A stretch of 64,000 bases of DNA from Yoonia tamlensis (GTDB taxonomy: Bacteria; Pseudomonadota; Alphaproteobacteria; Rhodobacterales; Rhodobacteraceae). Where the stretch lies: positions 832,097-896,096 of the forward strand of contig NZ_FOYP01000001.1 in the NCBI RefSeq assembly GCF_900115105.1, read 5' to 3'. Below are positions 1 to 8,919 of the stretch, in pieces (position 1 is the stretch's first letter; the number at the start of each line of letters is the position of its first letter). A program made the translations under genes and the position numbers. The notes under the pieces are model-generated. The model did no database searches and was not told where the DNA came from. It saw only the letters and a list, made by a program, of their open reading frames with translations.

Positions 1-1
1 C

Positions 2-1144
2 AAAACATCCGTTTCCACATTCTGTCGCCAGATCTGGGAGGAAATGGACCTGCGCGGCGTCAATATCGGCACCACCGGCGTAGAAGGCGCGTGGACGCAT
101 CCGCTAAAACACACAACACCCGAACCGATCACCTTGCACCGCGTCATGGCGCAGGCTGCGCAAAACGGCGTGACCCATGCCGCAATGGAAGCATCAAGCC
201 ACGGGCTGGATCAGCGCCGGCTTGATGGTGTGTTTCTGGCTGCGGCGGGTTTTACCAATTTCACCCAGGACCATCTGGATTATCACGCAACCTTTGACGC
301 CTATTTTGACGCGAAGATGGGGCTGTTTACGCGGGTCTTGCCTGATGACGGTGTGGCCGTGATCAACCTTGATGACCCCAAAGGTCCGCTTGTTGCGCAG
401 ATATGTGCAGAGCGCGGCCAAGAGGTCATTGGTGTCGGGCGCGACGATCACGCGCGCCTGCGGCTGATGGGCCAGCGTTTTGATGCAACGGGTCAGGATG
501 TGCTGTTTGAATGGCAGGGCAAATCCCACCACGTGCGGCTTGCGCTGATCGGCGGGTTTCAGGCGGATAACGTGCTGTTGGCCGCCGGGCTTGTGATTGC
601 GGCGGGGGCTGATCCGGCAGATGTCTTTGACACGCTGCCGCATCTGGGCACAGTGCATGGCCGGATGGAACTGGCCGCAACGCGCGCAAACGGCGCAGCC
701 GTGTTTGTTGATTATGCGCATACGCCTGACGCGGTGAAAACCGCGCTGACCGCCATGCGCCCGCATGTGATGGGCCGGATTATTGCAATCGTTGGGGCAG
801 GCGGCGACCGCGATACCACCAAGCGCCCGTTGATGGGGGCGGCAGCGGCGCAGAATGCAGATGTGGTGATTGTTTCCGATGACAACCCGCGCTCCGAAGA
901 CCCTGCCGCCATCCGCGCCGCCGTTATGGCAGGTGCCGTGACGCAAGGTGGTGCCGCACTGCACGAGGTCGGCGACCGCGCCGAGGCAATCTTGCGCGCC
1001 GTTGACATGTTGCGCCCGGGCGACGCGCTCTTGATTGCGGGCAAGGGCCACGAGACGGGCCAGACCATCGGCGATACGGTGCTGCCATTTGATGACGTCG
1101 AACAGGCCAGCATGGCCGTTGCTGTTCTGGACGGTATCATATGA
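2..1144 (+). CDS. murE: UDP-N-acetylmuramoyl-tripeptide synthetase MurE (5' truncated)
   Basis: Cytoplasmic Mur ligase that adds the third residue (normally meso-diaminopimelate) to UDP-MurNAc-L-Ala-D-Glu. The window opens inside the ATP-binding P-loop: the first codons read KTS, the end of the GTNGKTS motif, so roughly 110-120 N-terminal residues lie upstream. Visible motifs are the EASSHGLDQRRL block, the YFDAK segment carrying the lysine that is carbamylated in this family, and DDNPRSEDP, whose DNPR matches the meso-DAP-specific type. All catalytic positions look intact. The stop overlaps the next start (ATGA at 1141-1144), so murE and murF are translationally coupled. Confidence 0.97.
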   Translation, partial: KTSVSTFCRQIWEEMDLRGVNIGTTGVEGAWTHPLKHTTPEPITLHRVMAQAAQNGVTHAAMEASSHGLDQRRLDGVFLAAAGFTNFTQDHLDYHATFDAYFDAKMGLFTRVLPDDGVAVINLDDPKGPLVAQICAERGQEVIGVGRDDHARLRLMGQRFDATGQDVLFEWQGKSHHVRLALIGGFQADNVLLAAGLVIAAGADPADVFDTLPHLGTVHGRMELAATRANGAAVFVDYAHTPDAVKTALTAMRPHVMGRIIAIVGAGGDRDTTKRPLMGAAAAQNADVVIVSDDNPRSEDPAAIRAAVMAGAVTQGGAALHEVGDRAEAILRAVDMLRPGDALLIAGKGHETGQTIGDTVLPFDDVEQASMAVAVLDGII

Positions 1145-2544
1145 CAGCGCTTTGGGCCGGCGATGATGTCATTGGCGCAACCGGCGGGCAAGGGCCGGAT
1201 GGCTGGCAGGCAACGGGTATCAGCATCAATGCGGATGATACGCAGCCGGGTGATTTGTTTATTGCTGTGCAAGGGGACGCAAGGACCGCCTTTGCAAACG
1301 GGGCTGTTGCCGCGCTTGTGGTTGAAGCGCTTGATGATCTGGCGCAGCCGCAGATTATTGTCGCTGACACGCTCGCGGCATTGGATGATCTGGCACGCGC
1401 CGCGCGTTTCCGCAGTGCGGCAAAGATCGTTGCGGTCACAGGGTCAGTCGGCAAGGCTTCGACCATCGCAATGGTGCAGGTGATCCTTGGCGGGCAGGGC
1501 ATTTGCCACGCGCGACCTGCGCGCTATCAAAACCGTCTTGACGTGGCTTTATGGCTGGCCACCTTGCCGCCTTTGGCAGATTATGCGGTGGTCAAGATCG
1601 GGGCGGACCAGCCCGGTGACATCGCGCGGCTGACACGCCTGACCCAACCGCATGCCGCGCTTGTAACCCGTATCGCCCCTGAACATCTGGCCGCCTTTGG
1701 CAGCCTGTCCGCCATTGCCGATGAAAAAGCCGCAATCTTTCAAGGCCTTGCGCCAGGTGGTTGCGGGGTATTCCATGGCGATGACCAACATGCAAAGCAA
1801 ATGCGCAAATCCGTCGGTCGCGCAAGGCACCTGCGGTTTGGCGGTGCTGGCAACGACTGGAGCCTGCAACGGGTCAAGCTGGGCGAGGCCGTCACCGTGG
1901 TGATGGCAAACGGCTGCGGGCAGGACTATTTGTTCAAGCTGGGCGTGCCGGGGCGGCATTTCGCGATGAATGCGCTTGGCGCTTTGGCGGCTGCCACAGC
2001 CGTTGGCGCAGACCCTGTGACCGCGACGCTGGATCTTGCACAGTGGACACCGCCTGTCGGGCGCGGCACCCGCGAAACCATCGTGCTTGATCCCGCTAAT
2101 GATGGCGAAACGCTTTGCCTGATTGACGATGCGCTGAACGCCAATCCAACGTCTGTGGCCACCTCATTCGAGGTAATCGCATCCGCGACGCCGCGCAACA
2201 ACGTCGGGCGCATCGTCAAGGGCCGCCGGATCGCAATCATCGGGGATATGGCCGATCTGGGCCCGCAATCCGCGCGCATGCACGGCGAACTTGCGCAATG
2301 CGACCATATTCAGGCGATCGACCAAATTCACTGTATCGGCCCGCAAATCTATCACCTTTGGCGGGCATTGCCGCTGCACCAACGCGGCCAATGGGCGCAA
2401 TCGGCGGCCGATTTTGCGCCACATGTTTCAAAGCTGGTCGATGCGGGCGATGTGGTCTTGGTAAAAGGTGCGGCGGGTAGTAAGACCTTTCTGGTCGTTG
2501 ACGCCATCCGCAAATTGGGGCATCGCCGACCGTTAGAAGAATAG
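1141..2544 (+). CDS. murF: MurF-like ligase with altered catalytic residues
   Basis: By position (between murE and mraY), length (467 aa) and fold this is UDP-MurNAc-tripeptide:D-Ala-D-Ala ligase. Typical MurF blocks remain: PGDLF (37-41), GSVGK (101-105), EHLAAFGS (181-188), DEKAAIF, DDALNANPTS and GDMADLGPQS. Several near-invariant positions differ. The P-loop reads GSVGKAST, with Ala106 where the Mg-binding Thr is expected. The glutamate of the E-x-G block is Lys152 (VVKIG). The NNHxG block reads YQNRLD, and the N-terminal DTR and HDF motifs are absent. The frame is fully open with normal codon use, so it is not an obvious pseudogene. It is either a strongly diverged active enzyme or a non-catalytic relative with the true murF elsewhere. 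Confidence 0.85.
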   Translation: MTALWAGDDVIGATGGQGPDGWQATGISINADDTQPGDLFIAVQGDARTAFANGAVAALVVEALDDLAQPQIIVADTLAALDDLARAARFRSAAKIVAVTGSVGKASTIAMVQVILGGQGICHARPARYQNRLDVALWLATLPPLADYAVVKIGADQPGDIARLTRLTQPHAALVTRIAPEHLAAFGSLSAIADEKAAIFQGLAPGGCGVFHGDDQHAKQMRKSVGRARHLRFGGAGNDWSLQRVKLGEAVTVVMANGCGQDYLFKLGVPGRHFAMNALGALAAATAVGADPVTATLDLAQWTPPVGRGTRETIVLDPANDGETLCLIDDALNANPTSVATSFEVIASATPRNNVGRIVKGRRIAIIGDMADLGPQSARMHGELAQCDHIQAIDQIHCIGPQIYHLWRALPLHQRGQWAQSAADFAPHVSKLVDAGDVVLVKGAAGSKTFLVVDAIRKLGHRRPLEE

Positions 2545-2553
2545 GATTAATTC

Positions 2554-3636
2554 ATGCTTTATTGGCTAACGTCATTGTCTGATGGCGGAGATTTTTTCAA
2601 CTTGTTCCGCTATATCACCTTCCGTGCGGGTGGTGCATTTATGACGGCGCTGTTGTTCGGCTTTATCTTTGGGCCTCCGTTGATCAATGTGCTGCGCCGC
2701 AAACAAGGCAAAGGCCAACCCATCCGCGACGACGGTCCCGAAGGGCATTTCGTCAAAGCAGGCACGCCGACCATGGGCGGGCTGCTGATCGTAGGGGCAT
2801 TGACCACGTCAACGCTGCTTTGGGCGCGGCTGGATAACCCGTTTGTCTGGATGGTTCTGTTCGTCACCCTATCGTTTGCGGCAATTGGATTTGCCGACGA
2901 TTACGCCAAAGTATCCAAACAAAACACGGCTGGCGTTTCTGGTAAGGTACGGATTCTGCTGGGAATTCTGATCGCGGCAATCGCGGGATACTGGGCGGCG
3001 GCCTATCACCCCGACGATTTGACCAATCAGCTTGCCTTGCCGGTTTTCAAGGACACGCTGATCAATCTGGGCATTCTTTTTGTGCCGTTTTGCGTTGTTG
3101 TGATCGTCGGGGCCGCCAATGCGGTGAACCTGACCGACGGGCTTGACGGGTTGGCGATCATGCCTGTGATGATTGCGGCCGCGACATTCGGGATCATCGC
3201 CTATGCGGTGGGGCGGACCGACTTTACCGAATATCTTGACGTTCACTATGTGCCGCAAACCGGTGAAATCCTGATCTTTTGCGCTGGTTTGATCGGCGGC
3301 GGGCTCGGGTTTTTGTGGTATAATGCGCCGCCTGCGGCCGTGTTTATGGGCGATACAGGGTCACTGGCCTTGGGCGGTGCATTGGGCGCAATTGCGGTCG
3401 CCACCAAGCATGAAATCGTTCTGGCCATCGTTGGTGGGCTGTTCGTCGCCGAAGCGCTTAGCGTGATTATTCAGGTGCTTTATTACAAACGCACAGGAAA
3501 ACGCGTGTTCCTGATGGCCCCGATCCACCACCACTACGAAAAAAAGGGTTGGGCCGAGCCACAAATCGTGATCCGTTTCTGGATCATCTCCCTGATCCTC
3601 GCGATGATCGGGCTTGCGACGCTGAAGGTGCGGTAG
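2554..3636 (+). CDS. mraY: Phospho-N-acetylmuramoyl-pentapeptide transferase MraY
   Basis: Integral membrane enzyme that transfers phospho-MurNAc-pentapeptide to undecaprenyl phosphate, giving lipid I. At 360 aa it has the family length and about ten membrane segments. Signature motifs are present: [33 protein letters not shown] and the histidine-rich [13 protein letters not shown]. It starts 9 bp after murF and is probably in the same operon. The gene that usually follows (murD) is not here; a hairpin and unrelated genes follow instead. Confidence 0.97.
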   Translation: MLYWLTSLSDGGDFFNLFRYITFRAGGAFMTALLFGFIFGPPLINVLRRKQGKGQPIRDDGPEGHFVKAGTPTMGGLLIVGALTTSTLLWARLDNPFVWMVLFVTLSFAAIGFADDYAKVSKQNTAGVSGKVRILLGILIAAIAGYWAAAYHPDDLTNQLALPVFKDTLINLGILFVPFCVVVIVGAANAVNLTDGLDGLAIMPVMIAAATFGIIAYAVGRTDFTEYLDVHYVPQTGEILIFCAGLIGGGLGFLWYNAPPAAVFMGDTGSLALGGALGAIAVATKHEIVLAIVGGLFVAEALSVIIQVLYYKRTGKRVFLMAPIHHHYEKKGWAEPQIVIRFWIISLILAMIGLATLKVR

Positions 3637-3646
3637 ACGAAACGGG

Positions 3647-3676
3647 GATGAAGGTCAGATAGTTTTGACCTTCATC
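3647..3676 (+). terminator. Hairpin after mraY
   Basis: Perfect 11-bp inverted repeat GATGAAGGTCA (3647-3657) and TGACCTTCATC (3666-3676) with an 8-nt loop, starting 10 bp after the mraY stop. There is no clear T-run after it, so it may be a terminator or an mRNA-stabilising stem. Confidence 0.55.
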
Positions 3677-3711
3677 TTCGTCGCCCCCGCTGAACCCGAA
3701 GGCGGGAAGAA

Positions 3712-3743
3712 CAGACTTTCGTGTAAACCGCAGCGAAAGTCTG
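3712..3743. repeat. Inverted repeat in the spacer after mraY
   Basis: Perfect 10-bp inverted repeat CAGACTTTCG (3712-3721) and CGAAAGTCTG (3734-3743), 12-nt loop. It lies in the 279-bp spacer 3637-3915, which otherwise holds only the hairpin at 3647 and no convincing gene. Confidence 0.5.
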
Positions 3744-3915
3744 CAAAGAGCCCACTTTACCAAATTTCTGCGTTGCAGCTAGTGTCCGCTTTACCGATTT
3801 CATCCGAACAATTTGATGATCGAGACCATTGTTTTTGCGGCGCGATCAATGCAGTTTTGCACCGACGATTACTAAGGCACTTATTCATTGAACCGACAAA
3901 AGGAACATTGCTGTA

Positions 3916-4605
3916 ATGTCATCACGGATTTTGGGGATTCTGGCCGCATTGTTTGGTGCAAGCCCGGCAATGGCGATGACGTTGGCACATCCAGACCTTC
4001 CGATTTTTAAAGCTTGTGCTGTAGATATGAACGTCAGTGGTGAGGTTGTAGCAGATCGAATTCTGGCGGTAGGGTGGGCGGAAACAAGCCCGACACCCGA
4101 GCTAAAAAAGCTTGGCCAAGATCACAGTGTCATGAATAATTTTGGGAACTCGGTTGCCTTTGGTGAAGATACAAAAGGTGACTGGGACGCGCGTATCGAC
4201 GAGTTGTCCGAAATATTGCACCTTGATCCATATGAGCATGCGACAGCCAAAGTTCGTGCATTTCAGGACCCAGATAGGTCCGGCTTTGTGGTGTTGACGT
4301 CTGAGCCTGATGGGTTTTGGTCGTGCGAAATTCTTTTGACTGCAGTACCCTTTGACGGATCGCGATTTATGGCTGTTCCACCAAGCAATGGCGATCAATA
4401 TGCCACCGACGGTATCACCTATATGTCGGATCAGGGTAGCAGGAGTGAACTTGTTGAGTTTCTCGGCCTGTTGCCGTTTATGCCAACACCTAAACGCTAT
4501 TACTCGAGCTATGTGTTGATAGAGCCCGAAACAATCGAGACGCGATATAGGCACAGTGTAAGCTTGGTTTTCGCAGCGGAGTTTAGCACAATCTTCCCGT
4601 ATTGA
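3916..4605 (+). CDS. Hypothetical secreted protein
   Basis: Protein of 229 aa beginning with a typical signal peptide (hydrophobic ILGILAALFGASPAMAM, likely cleavage after AMA), so probably periplasmic. AAAGGA lies at a plausible ribosome-binding distance before the ATG. I recognise no domain; the mature part has three to four cysteines and no further membrane segment. Codon use is visibly more AT-rich than in the adjacent murein genes, and it sits where murD would be expected, which suggests acquired DNA. Function unknown. Confidence 0.65.
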   Translation: MSSRILGILAALFGASPAMAMTLAHPDLPIFKACAVDMNVSGEVVADRILAVGWAETSPTPELKKLGQDHSVMNNFGNSVAFGEDTKGDWDARIDELSEILHLDPYEHATAKVRAFQDPDRSGFVVLTSEPDGFWSCEILLTAVPFDGSRFMAVPPSNGDQYATDGITYMSDQGSRSELVEFLGLLPFMPTPKRYYSSYVLIEPETIETRYRHSVSLVFAAEFSTIFPY

Positions 4606-4736
4606 TCAGAAGCGGTCGTTGGCCACGCGGACGTCAAGGTCGGCTAAGTCCGCATAGCTGAAATTGCCTCTCACTAACAGGAGTGTCCACTTTTGGTCAG
4701 CGGGCGGCACCGTTTCCTGCGCCGCCCTCTAACTTA

Positions 4737-4905
4737 GTCTTCCATTGCTTCGCGTTCATCAATGAAGCCTTCGATCATCGACAGGCCCTTGTCCCAGAAT
4801 TTCTCGTCTGACGCGTCAAGCCCGAAGGGGGCCAGCAGGTCTTTATGGTGTTTGGACCCGCCAGCGCGCAGCATGTCAAAATATTTGGTTTGGAAGTCCG
4901 GATCG
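4737..4905 (-). pseudogene. Duplicated 3' end of pepF (remnant)
   Basis: 169 bp aligned without gaps to 7033-7201, the 3' end of the intact pepF, with 9 differences by eye (about 95% identity). It encodes the same last residues of oligoendopeptidase F (LRAGGSKHHKDLL...IEGFIDE.EAMED) with a stop just after, but nothing of the rest of the enzyme. About 20 bp beyond the stop also resemble the sequence downstream of pepF. It lies in direct orientation to the full gene, so the SDR/AraC pair is flanked by direct repeats. Confidence 0.85.
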
Positions 4906-4954
4906 TTCCGGCCCTCACCGTGCTTGCCACGCATGCCGCGGCACCGTTGTCCGG

Positions 4955-5902
4955 TCAAAACTGCCAAGTAAATCCTGTCGCCTTTTCCGACACGTCCCAC
5001 AGGCGTGATGTGACGGTCTTGTCATAGGCATGCGGGTGTAGCGTGCCCTTGCCCACAGGGCCGACAAATTCCATGCGTCCGGTCGGGCCGTAAAGGGCGC
5101 GTTGTTCCAAGTCTTGTTCGGTTGCGCACAGCAGTTCCGGATATGCGCCTTTTTCTGCGGTTTGTACCATTGGTGATTTTGTCATCAGCCACCATGCCAC
5201 CCGCGTCATCAGGCCGCCGCTTGTGCTGATCAGCGATGTCGCAGAAGAACCGGGATGGCACACATAGACGCCCACGTTTTTGCCGGTGGTTTTGATGCGG
5301 TCCTGCAACTCATAGGCAAACATCATCTGGGCCAGCTTGGACTGGCTGTAGACGGGGTTGGCGCTATAGTTCTTGTCCCAGTTCATATCTTCGAACTGGA
5401 TCGTTTTGATTCCCATATTATACCCGAGACTGGACACAACCACGATCCGCCCTTGGGTCTGGGCGATACGGTCAAAAAGCATGCCGCACAGAACAAAATG
5501 CCCATAGTGGTTGGTGCCAAGCTGGCTTTCGAAACCGTCGACCGTCAGCTCTTGCACCGGTACCTGTGCAATCGCCGCGTTGCAAATCACGGCGTCGATA
5601 CGCGCAACCTTGGCGTTCACCTCTGCCGCTGCGTTGCGGACGCTGGCAAGATCGGACAGGTCCATGCGAATAAAACTTACGGCGGCATCTGAACCAAATG
5701 TATCTTGCAGGTCCTTGATCGCGGCTTTGGATTTCTCGGCACTGCGGTTCAGCATGACCACGGTCGCACCCTTTGACAGCAGAATGCGTGACGCCTGAAA
5801 ACCGACACCCGCGTTGCCCCCTGTGATGATATAGGTTTTCCCCTCAAGTGATCCGATCCGCGCAGGGGTCCAGCCGTCTGGTCCAAAAGTTGTATCCGCC
5901 AT
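4955..5902 (-). CDS. Short-chain dehydrogenase/reductase
   Basis: NAD(P)-dependent oxidoreductase of the SDR superfamily (about 315 aa), similar in layout to retinol dehydrogenase/protochlorophyllide reductase types. It has a Rossmann GGNAGVGF cofactor motif, DLSDLAS, an NAAIA block and a YSQSKLA active-site motif (Tyr-x-x-x-Lys). The start is set at 5902 (MADTTFGPDG), 8 nt after GGAGA; the open frame runs further upstream without a ribosome site. It is transcribed divergently from an AraC-type regulator with a 170-bp shared control region, so that regulator probably controls it. Substrate unknown. Confidence 0.9.
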   Translation of the reverse strand: MADTTFGPDGWTPARIGSLEGKTYIITGGNAGVGFQASRILLSKGATVVMLNRSAEKSKAAIKDLQDTFGSDAAVSFIRMDLSDLASVRNAAAEVNAKVARIDAVICNAAIAQVPVQELTVDGFESQLGTNHYGHFVLCGMLFDRIAQTQGRIVVVSSLGYNMGIKTIQFEDMNWDKNYSANPVYSQSKLAQMMFAYELQDRIKTTGKNVGVYVCHPGSSATSLISTSGGLMTRVAWWLMTKSPMVQTAEKGAYPELLCATEQDLEQRALYGPTGRMEFVGPVGKGTLHPHAYDKTVTSRLWDVSEKATGFTWQF

Positions 5903-6072
5903 TTTCATTCTCCGCTTGGGCGCAGGGCATCTGTGCCTTGGGCCGCTGTTTGATTTGTTGATATGTAGATAACTCTCGAAAGCTGTCAAAAATAGACCGG
6001 ATTGTCGCAATTACCTGCCTGATTGTATCGGGATGGTTGCCAAGGCATAGAATGTCGTCGTAGGTTCCCCGC

Positions 6073-6966
6073 ATGAGTAAAGAACAGATCATGCAGCTTA
6101 TTGCGGCCCGTACGTATAAAGACGGGTTAACCGAAACAGGTGTGGACGGCGTGCGCCTGTTTCGCGCAACGCAATCCATTCCCTGTGTGCCAGCAGTCTA
6201 TGAACCTTGCGTTGTCGCCATTGTCAGTGGCGCCAAAGAGGCCATTCTGGATGGTCAACGCTATGCATATGACAGCAGCCGCTACCTTTGCTGTCCGATG
6301 TCGATGCCGGTCAAGGCGGGCACGCCAGCTGCATCTGCAGACGCGCCGCTTTACGGGGTATTTATCGCGCTCGATTCGCAAATGATGACCGCCTTGAGCA
6401 TGGAAATGGACGCGGCAGGGGATGTTATTCGAACGGGTAGTGGCGGCCAGCGCGCACAGGGAATCCGGCTGGCCCGCTGGGACGATGGTTTTACAGAGGC
6501 GCTGCACAGGATGTTGCGCCTTGGGGATAGCCCGACGGATACGGCGGTGCTGGGCAATGCGCGCCTGCGCGAGCTGTATTATGCCATTCTCAAAGGCGAA
6601 GCGGGGGCGTTTGCGCGGCAGGCATTTGGCGCAGGAAATGCCATCGCTCGGGCGATTGCCCATGTCAGCGCGAAACTGGATTCGCCGGTTTCAATTGATG
6701 AAATGGCAACCCGCGCAGGCATGAGCCGCGCGGTTTTCCATCGCAAATTCAAGCAGGCAACCACAATGGCGCCGATCCAGTTTGTGAAATCAATGCGTCT
6801 GAACAATGCCGCGATGAAAATTGCGGGCGGCATGAAGGTCAATGCAGCGGCGCTGGAAGCGGGCTATGTCAGCCCTTCGCAATTCAGTAGGGAATTCAAG
6901 CGCATGTACGGGCAATCGCCGCGACAATGGAGCGACGCCCAACTGCTTCCGGCGGGCGTGGCATAA
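6073..6966 (+). CDS. AraC-family transcriptional regulator
   Basis: 297 aa. The N-terminal half matches the AraC_N type ligand-binding domain (VPAVYEPCVVAIVSGAKEA, then YLCCPMSMPVKAG). The C-terminal 100 residues hold the two helix-turn-helix motifs of AraC proteins (SIDEMATRAGMSRAVFHRKF and the second helix around AGYVSPSQFSREFKRMYG). This AraC subclass often sits next to an oxidoreductase it activates, as YqhC does with YqhD. Here it is divergent from the SDR gene, and the pair appears to have moved as one cassette. The inducer cannot be told from sequence. Confidence 0.93.
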   Translation: MSKEQIMQLIAARTYKDGLTETGVDGVRLFRATQSIPCVPAVYEPCVVAIVSGAKEAILDGQRYAYDSSRYLCCPMSMPVKAGTPAASADAPLYGVFIALDSQMMTALSMEMDAAGDVIRTGSGGQRAQGIRLARWDDGFTEALHRMLRLGDSPTDTAVLGNARLRELYYAILKGEAGAFARQAFGAGNAIARAIAHVSAKLDSPVSIDEMATRAGMSRAVFHRKFKQATTMAPIQFVKSMRLNNAAMKIAGGMKVNAAALEAGYVSPSQFSREFKRMYGQSPRQWSDAQLLPAGVA

Positions 6967-7029
6967 GGCACCGCAATCCCGCCCCCAAGCGCATCGCGGG
7001 CGACGCAAACCTTGCGCCGCCCCTTGCAA

Positions 7030-8847
7030 TCAGTCTTCCATTGCTTCGAGTTCATCAATGAAGCCTTCGATCATGGACAGGCCTTTGTCCCAGAATTTCG
7101 GGTCTGACGCATCAAGCCCGAAGGGGGCCAGCAGGTCTTTATGGTGTTTGGACCCGCCTGCGCGCAGCATGTCGAAATATTTGGTTTGGAAATCCGGATC
7201 GCCCTCGGCGTAGACCGCGTATAGCGCGTTCACCAGCCCGTCGCCGAACGCATAGGCGTAGACGTAGAAGGGCGAATGCACGAAATGCGGGATATAGGCC
7301 CAGAAGGTTTCATAGCCGGGTGCAAAGTCGAATACCTCGCCAAGCGATTGCGCCTGCACCGACATCCACAGCGCGTTGATATCATCGGGGGTAAGCTCGC
7401 CTTCGGCGCGTGCCGCGTGCAGTTTGCATTCAAAATCATAGAACGCGATCTGGCGCACGACCGTGTTGATCATGTCCTCGACCTTACCTGCGAGCAGGAC
7501 TTTGCGCTCTTCTTTGGTTTTGGCCCCATCCAGCAGTTTTTGGAACGTCAGCATCTCACCAAAGACAGAGGCGGTTTCAGCCAATGTCAGCGGAGTGGAT
7601 GACAGCAGTTCACCTTGTTCAGCTGCGAGTACCTGATGCACGCCGTGGCCCAACTCATGCGCCAAGGTCATCACATCGCGTGGTTTTCCTAGATAGTTCA
7701 GCATCACATAGGGGTGCACTGGCGTGACGGTCGGGTGCGCGAACGCGCCCGGCGCCTTGCCCGGTTTGACCGCGGCATCAATCCAGCCTTTGTCAAAGAA
7801 CGGCTGCGCGATTTCTGCCATCTTGGGATCAAAATCAGCATAGGCGGTCATCACGGTTTCGCGGGCCTCGTCCCAATTGACAGTACGTGTCGTTTCCATT
7901 GGCAGGGGCGCATTACGGTCCCATGTTTGCATCCGTTCCAGCCCAAGCCATTTCGCCTTGAGCGCATAATAGCGGTGCGACAGGCGCGGGTAGGCGGCAA
8001 CAACGGCGTTGCGCAGGGCCTCGACCACTTCGGGCTCAACGTGGTTGGACAGATGCCGCCCGGCTTGCGGGCTGGGCATTTTGCGCCAGCGGTCTTCGAT
8101 CTCTTTTTCTTTGGCCAGCGTGTTATGGACGCGGGCAAAGATTTTGATGTTGTCTTGGAACACTGCAGCCAACGCATGGGTCGCGGCCTCGCGCTTGGCG
8201 CGGTCTTGTTCGGTCAGCAGGTTGAGCGTCGCCTCAAGGTTCAGGGTTTCGCCGTCCACCTCAAATTCCAGCCCCGCCATTGTTTCGTCAAACAACCGGT
8301 TCCATGCAGCGGCCCCGACGGTGGATTGATCATGCAGGAATTTTTCCAATTCATCCGACAACTGGTGCGGTTTCATCGCGCGCATCCGGTCAAACACGGG
8401 TTTATAGCGCGCTAGATCCGCGTTTTCGGCCAGAAGCCCCGCAAGATGGTCATCGTCCAGGCGGTTGAATTCCAGCCCGTAAAACACCAGCGGTGTGGTC
8501 GCATTGGTGATCTTGTCCTGACAATCGGCCATGAATTTGGCGCGGTTGCTGTCGGTGGTGATCTGGTAATACCGCAGCCCCGCATAGGACATGATGCGCC
8601 CCGCGATCACGTCGATCTGTTCATAGCGCTGCACCGCCTGCAACAGACCCGCCGCATCCAGCGTTGCCAGTTTGCCCGCGTAATCGGCAGCAAATGCGGC
8701 GCATTCAGTATCAAGCCAAGCCAGATCGCGGGTCAGTTCGGTTGCGTCGGGGCTGGTGTAAAGATCGGTCAGATCCCATTCGGGAAGATCGCCGAAACTC
8801 TTGCCGCCAGCGGCGTTTGCGTCAAATACGGGGGTGGGGGTGTTCAT
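7030..8847 (-). CDS. pepF: Oligoendopeptidase F (M3 family)
   Basis: Cytoplasmic zinc metallopeptidase that degrades oligopeptides. About 605 aa, normal for PepF. It contains the M3 zinc motif HELGH within TLAHELGHGVHQ and a downstream ETASVFGEML segment supplying the third zinc ligand. The start at 8847 (MNTPTPVF) follows GAGG at good spacing; codons further upstream would include that ribosome site. The 3' 169 bp are duplicated at 4737-4905. No defect is visible in this copy. Confidence 0.96.
   Translation of the reverse strand: MNTPTPVFDANAAGGKSFGDLPEWDLTDLYTSPDATELTRDLAWLDTECAAFAADYAGKLATLDAAGLLQAVQRYEQIDVIAGRIMSYAGLRYYQITTDSNRAKFMADCQDKITNATTPLVFYGLEFNRLDDDHLAGLLAENADLARYKPVFDRMRAMKPHQLSDELEKFLHDQSTVGAAAWNRLFDETMAGLEFEVDGETLNLEATLNLLTEQDRAKREAATHALAAVFQDNIKIFARVHNTLAKEKEIEDRWRKMPSPQAGRHLSNHVEPEVVEALRNAVVAAYPRLSHRYYALKAKWLGLERMQTWDRNAPLPMETTRTVNWDEARETVMTAYADFDPKMAEIAQPFFDKGWIDAAVKPGKAPGAFAHPTVTPVHPYVMLNYLGKPRDVMTLAHELGHGVHQVLAAEQGELLSSTPLTLAETASVFGEMLTFQKLLDGAKTKEERKVLLAGKVEDMINTVVRQIAFYDFECKLHAARAEGELTPDDINALWMSVQAQSLGEVFDFAPGYETFWAYIPHFVHSPFYVYAYAFGDGLVNALYAVYAEGDPDFQTKYFDMLRAGGSKHHKDLLAPFGLDASDPKFWDKGLSMIEGFIDELEAMED
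7033..7201. repeat. Direct repeat (pepF 3' end), partner of 4737-4905
   Basis: This stretch and 4737-4905 differ at 9 of 169 positions and run in the same direction. Together they bracket the SDR and AraC genes. Homology stops abruptly inside pepF at about 7201 (GGATCG shared, then unrelated sequence). Confidence 0.85.
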
Positions 8848-8919
8848 GTCAGACCTCATTGTTTGGGCATAACATAGGGGCGGCACGGGGTAGTTGAAAG
8901 CCCTATGGCCGTGATCTGT

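Noticed and set aside
194-1051. Long minus-strand frame opposite murE
   Set aside because: Cys/Arg/His-rich text with no family, opposite a certain gene; a codon-bias shadow.
3665-3916. 83-residue frame before the secreted protein
   Set aside because: Begins inside the hairpin, no ribosome site and no recognisable protein; probably spacer.
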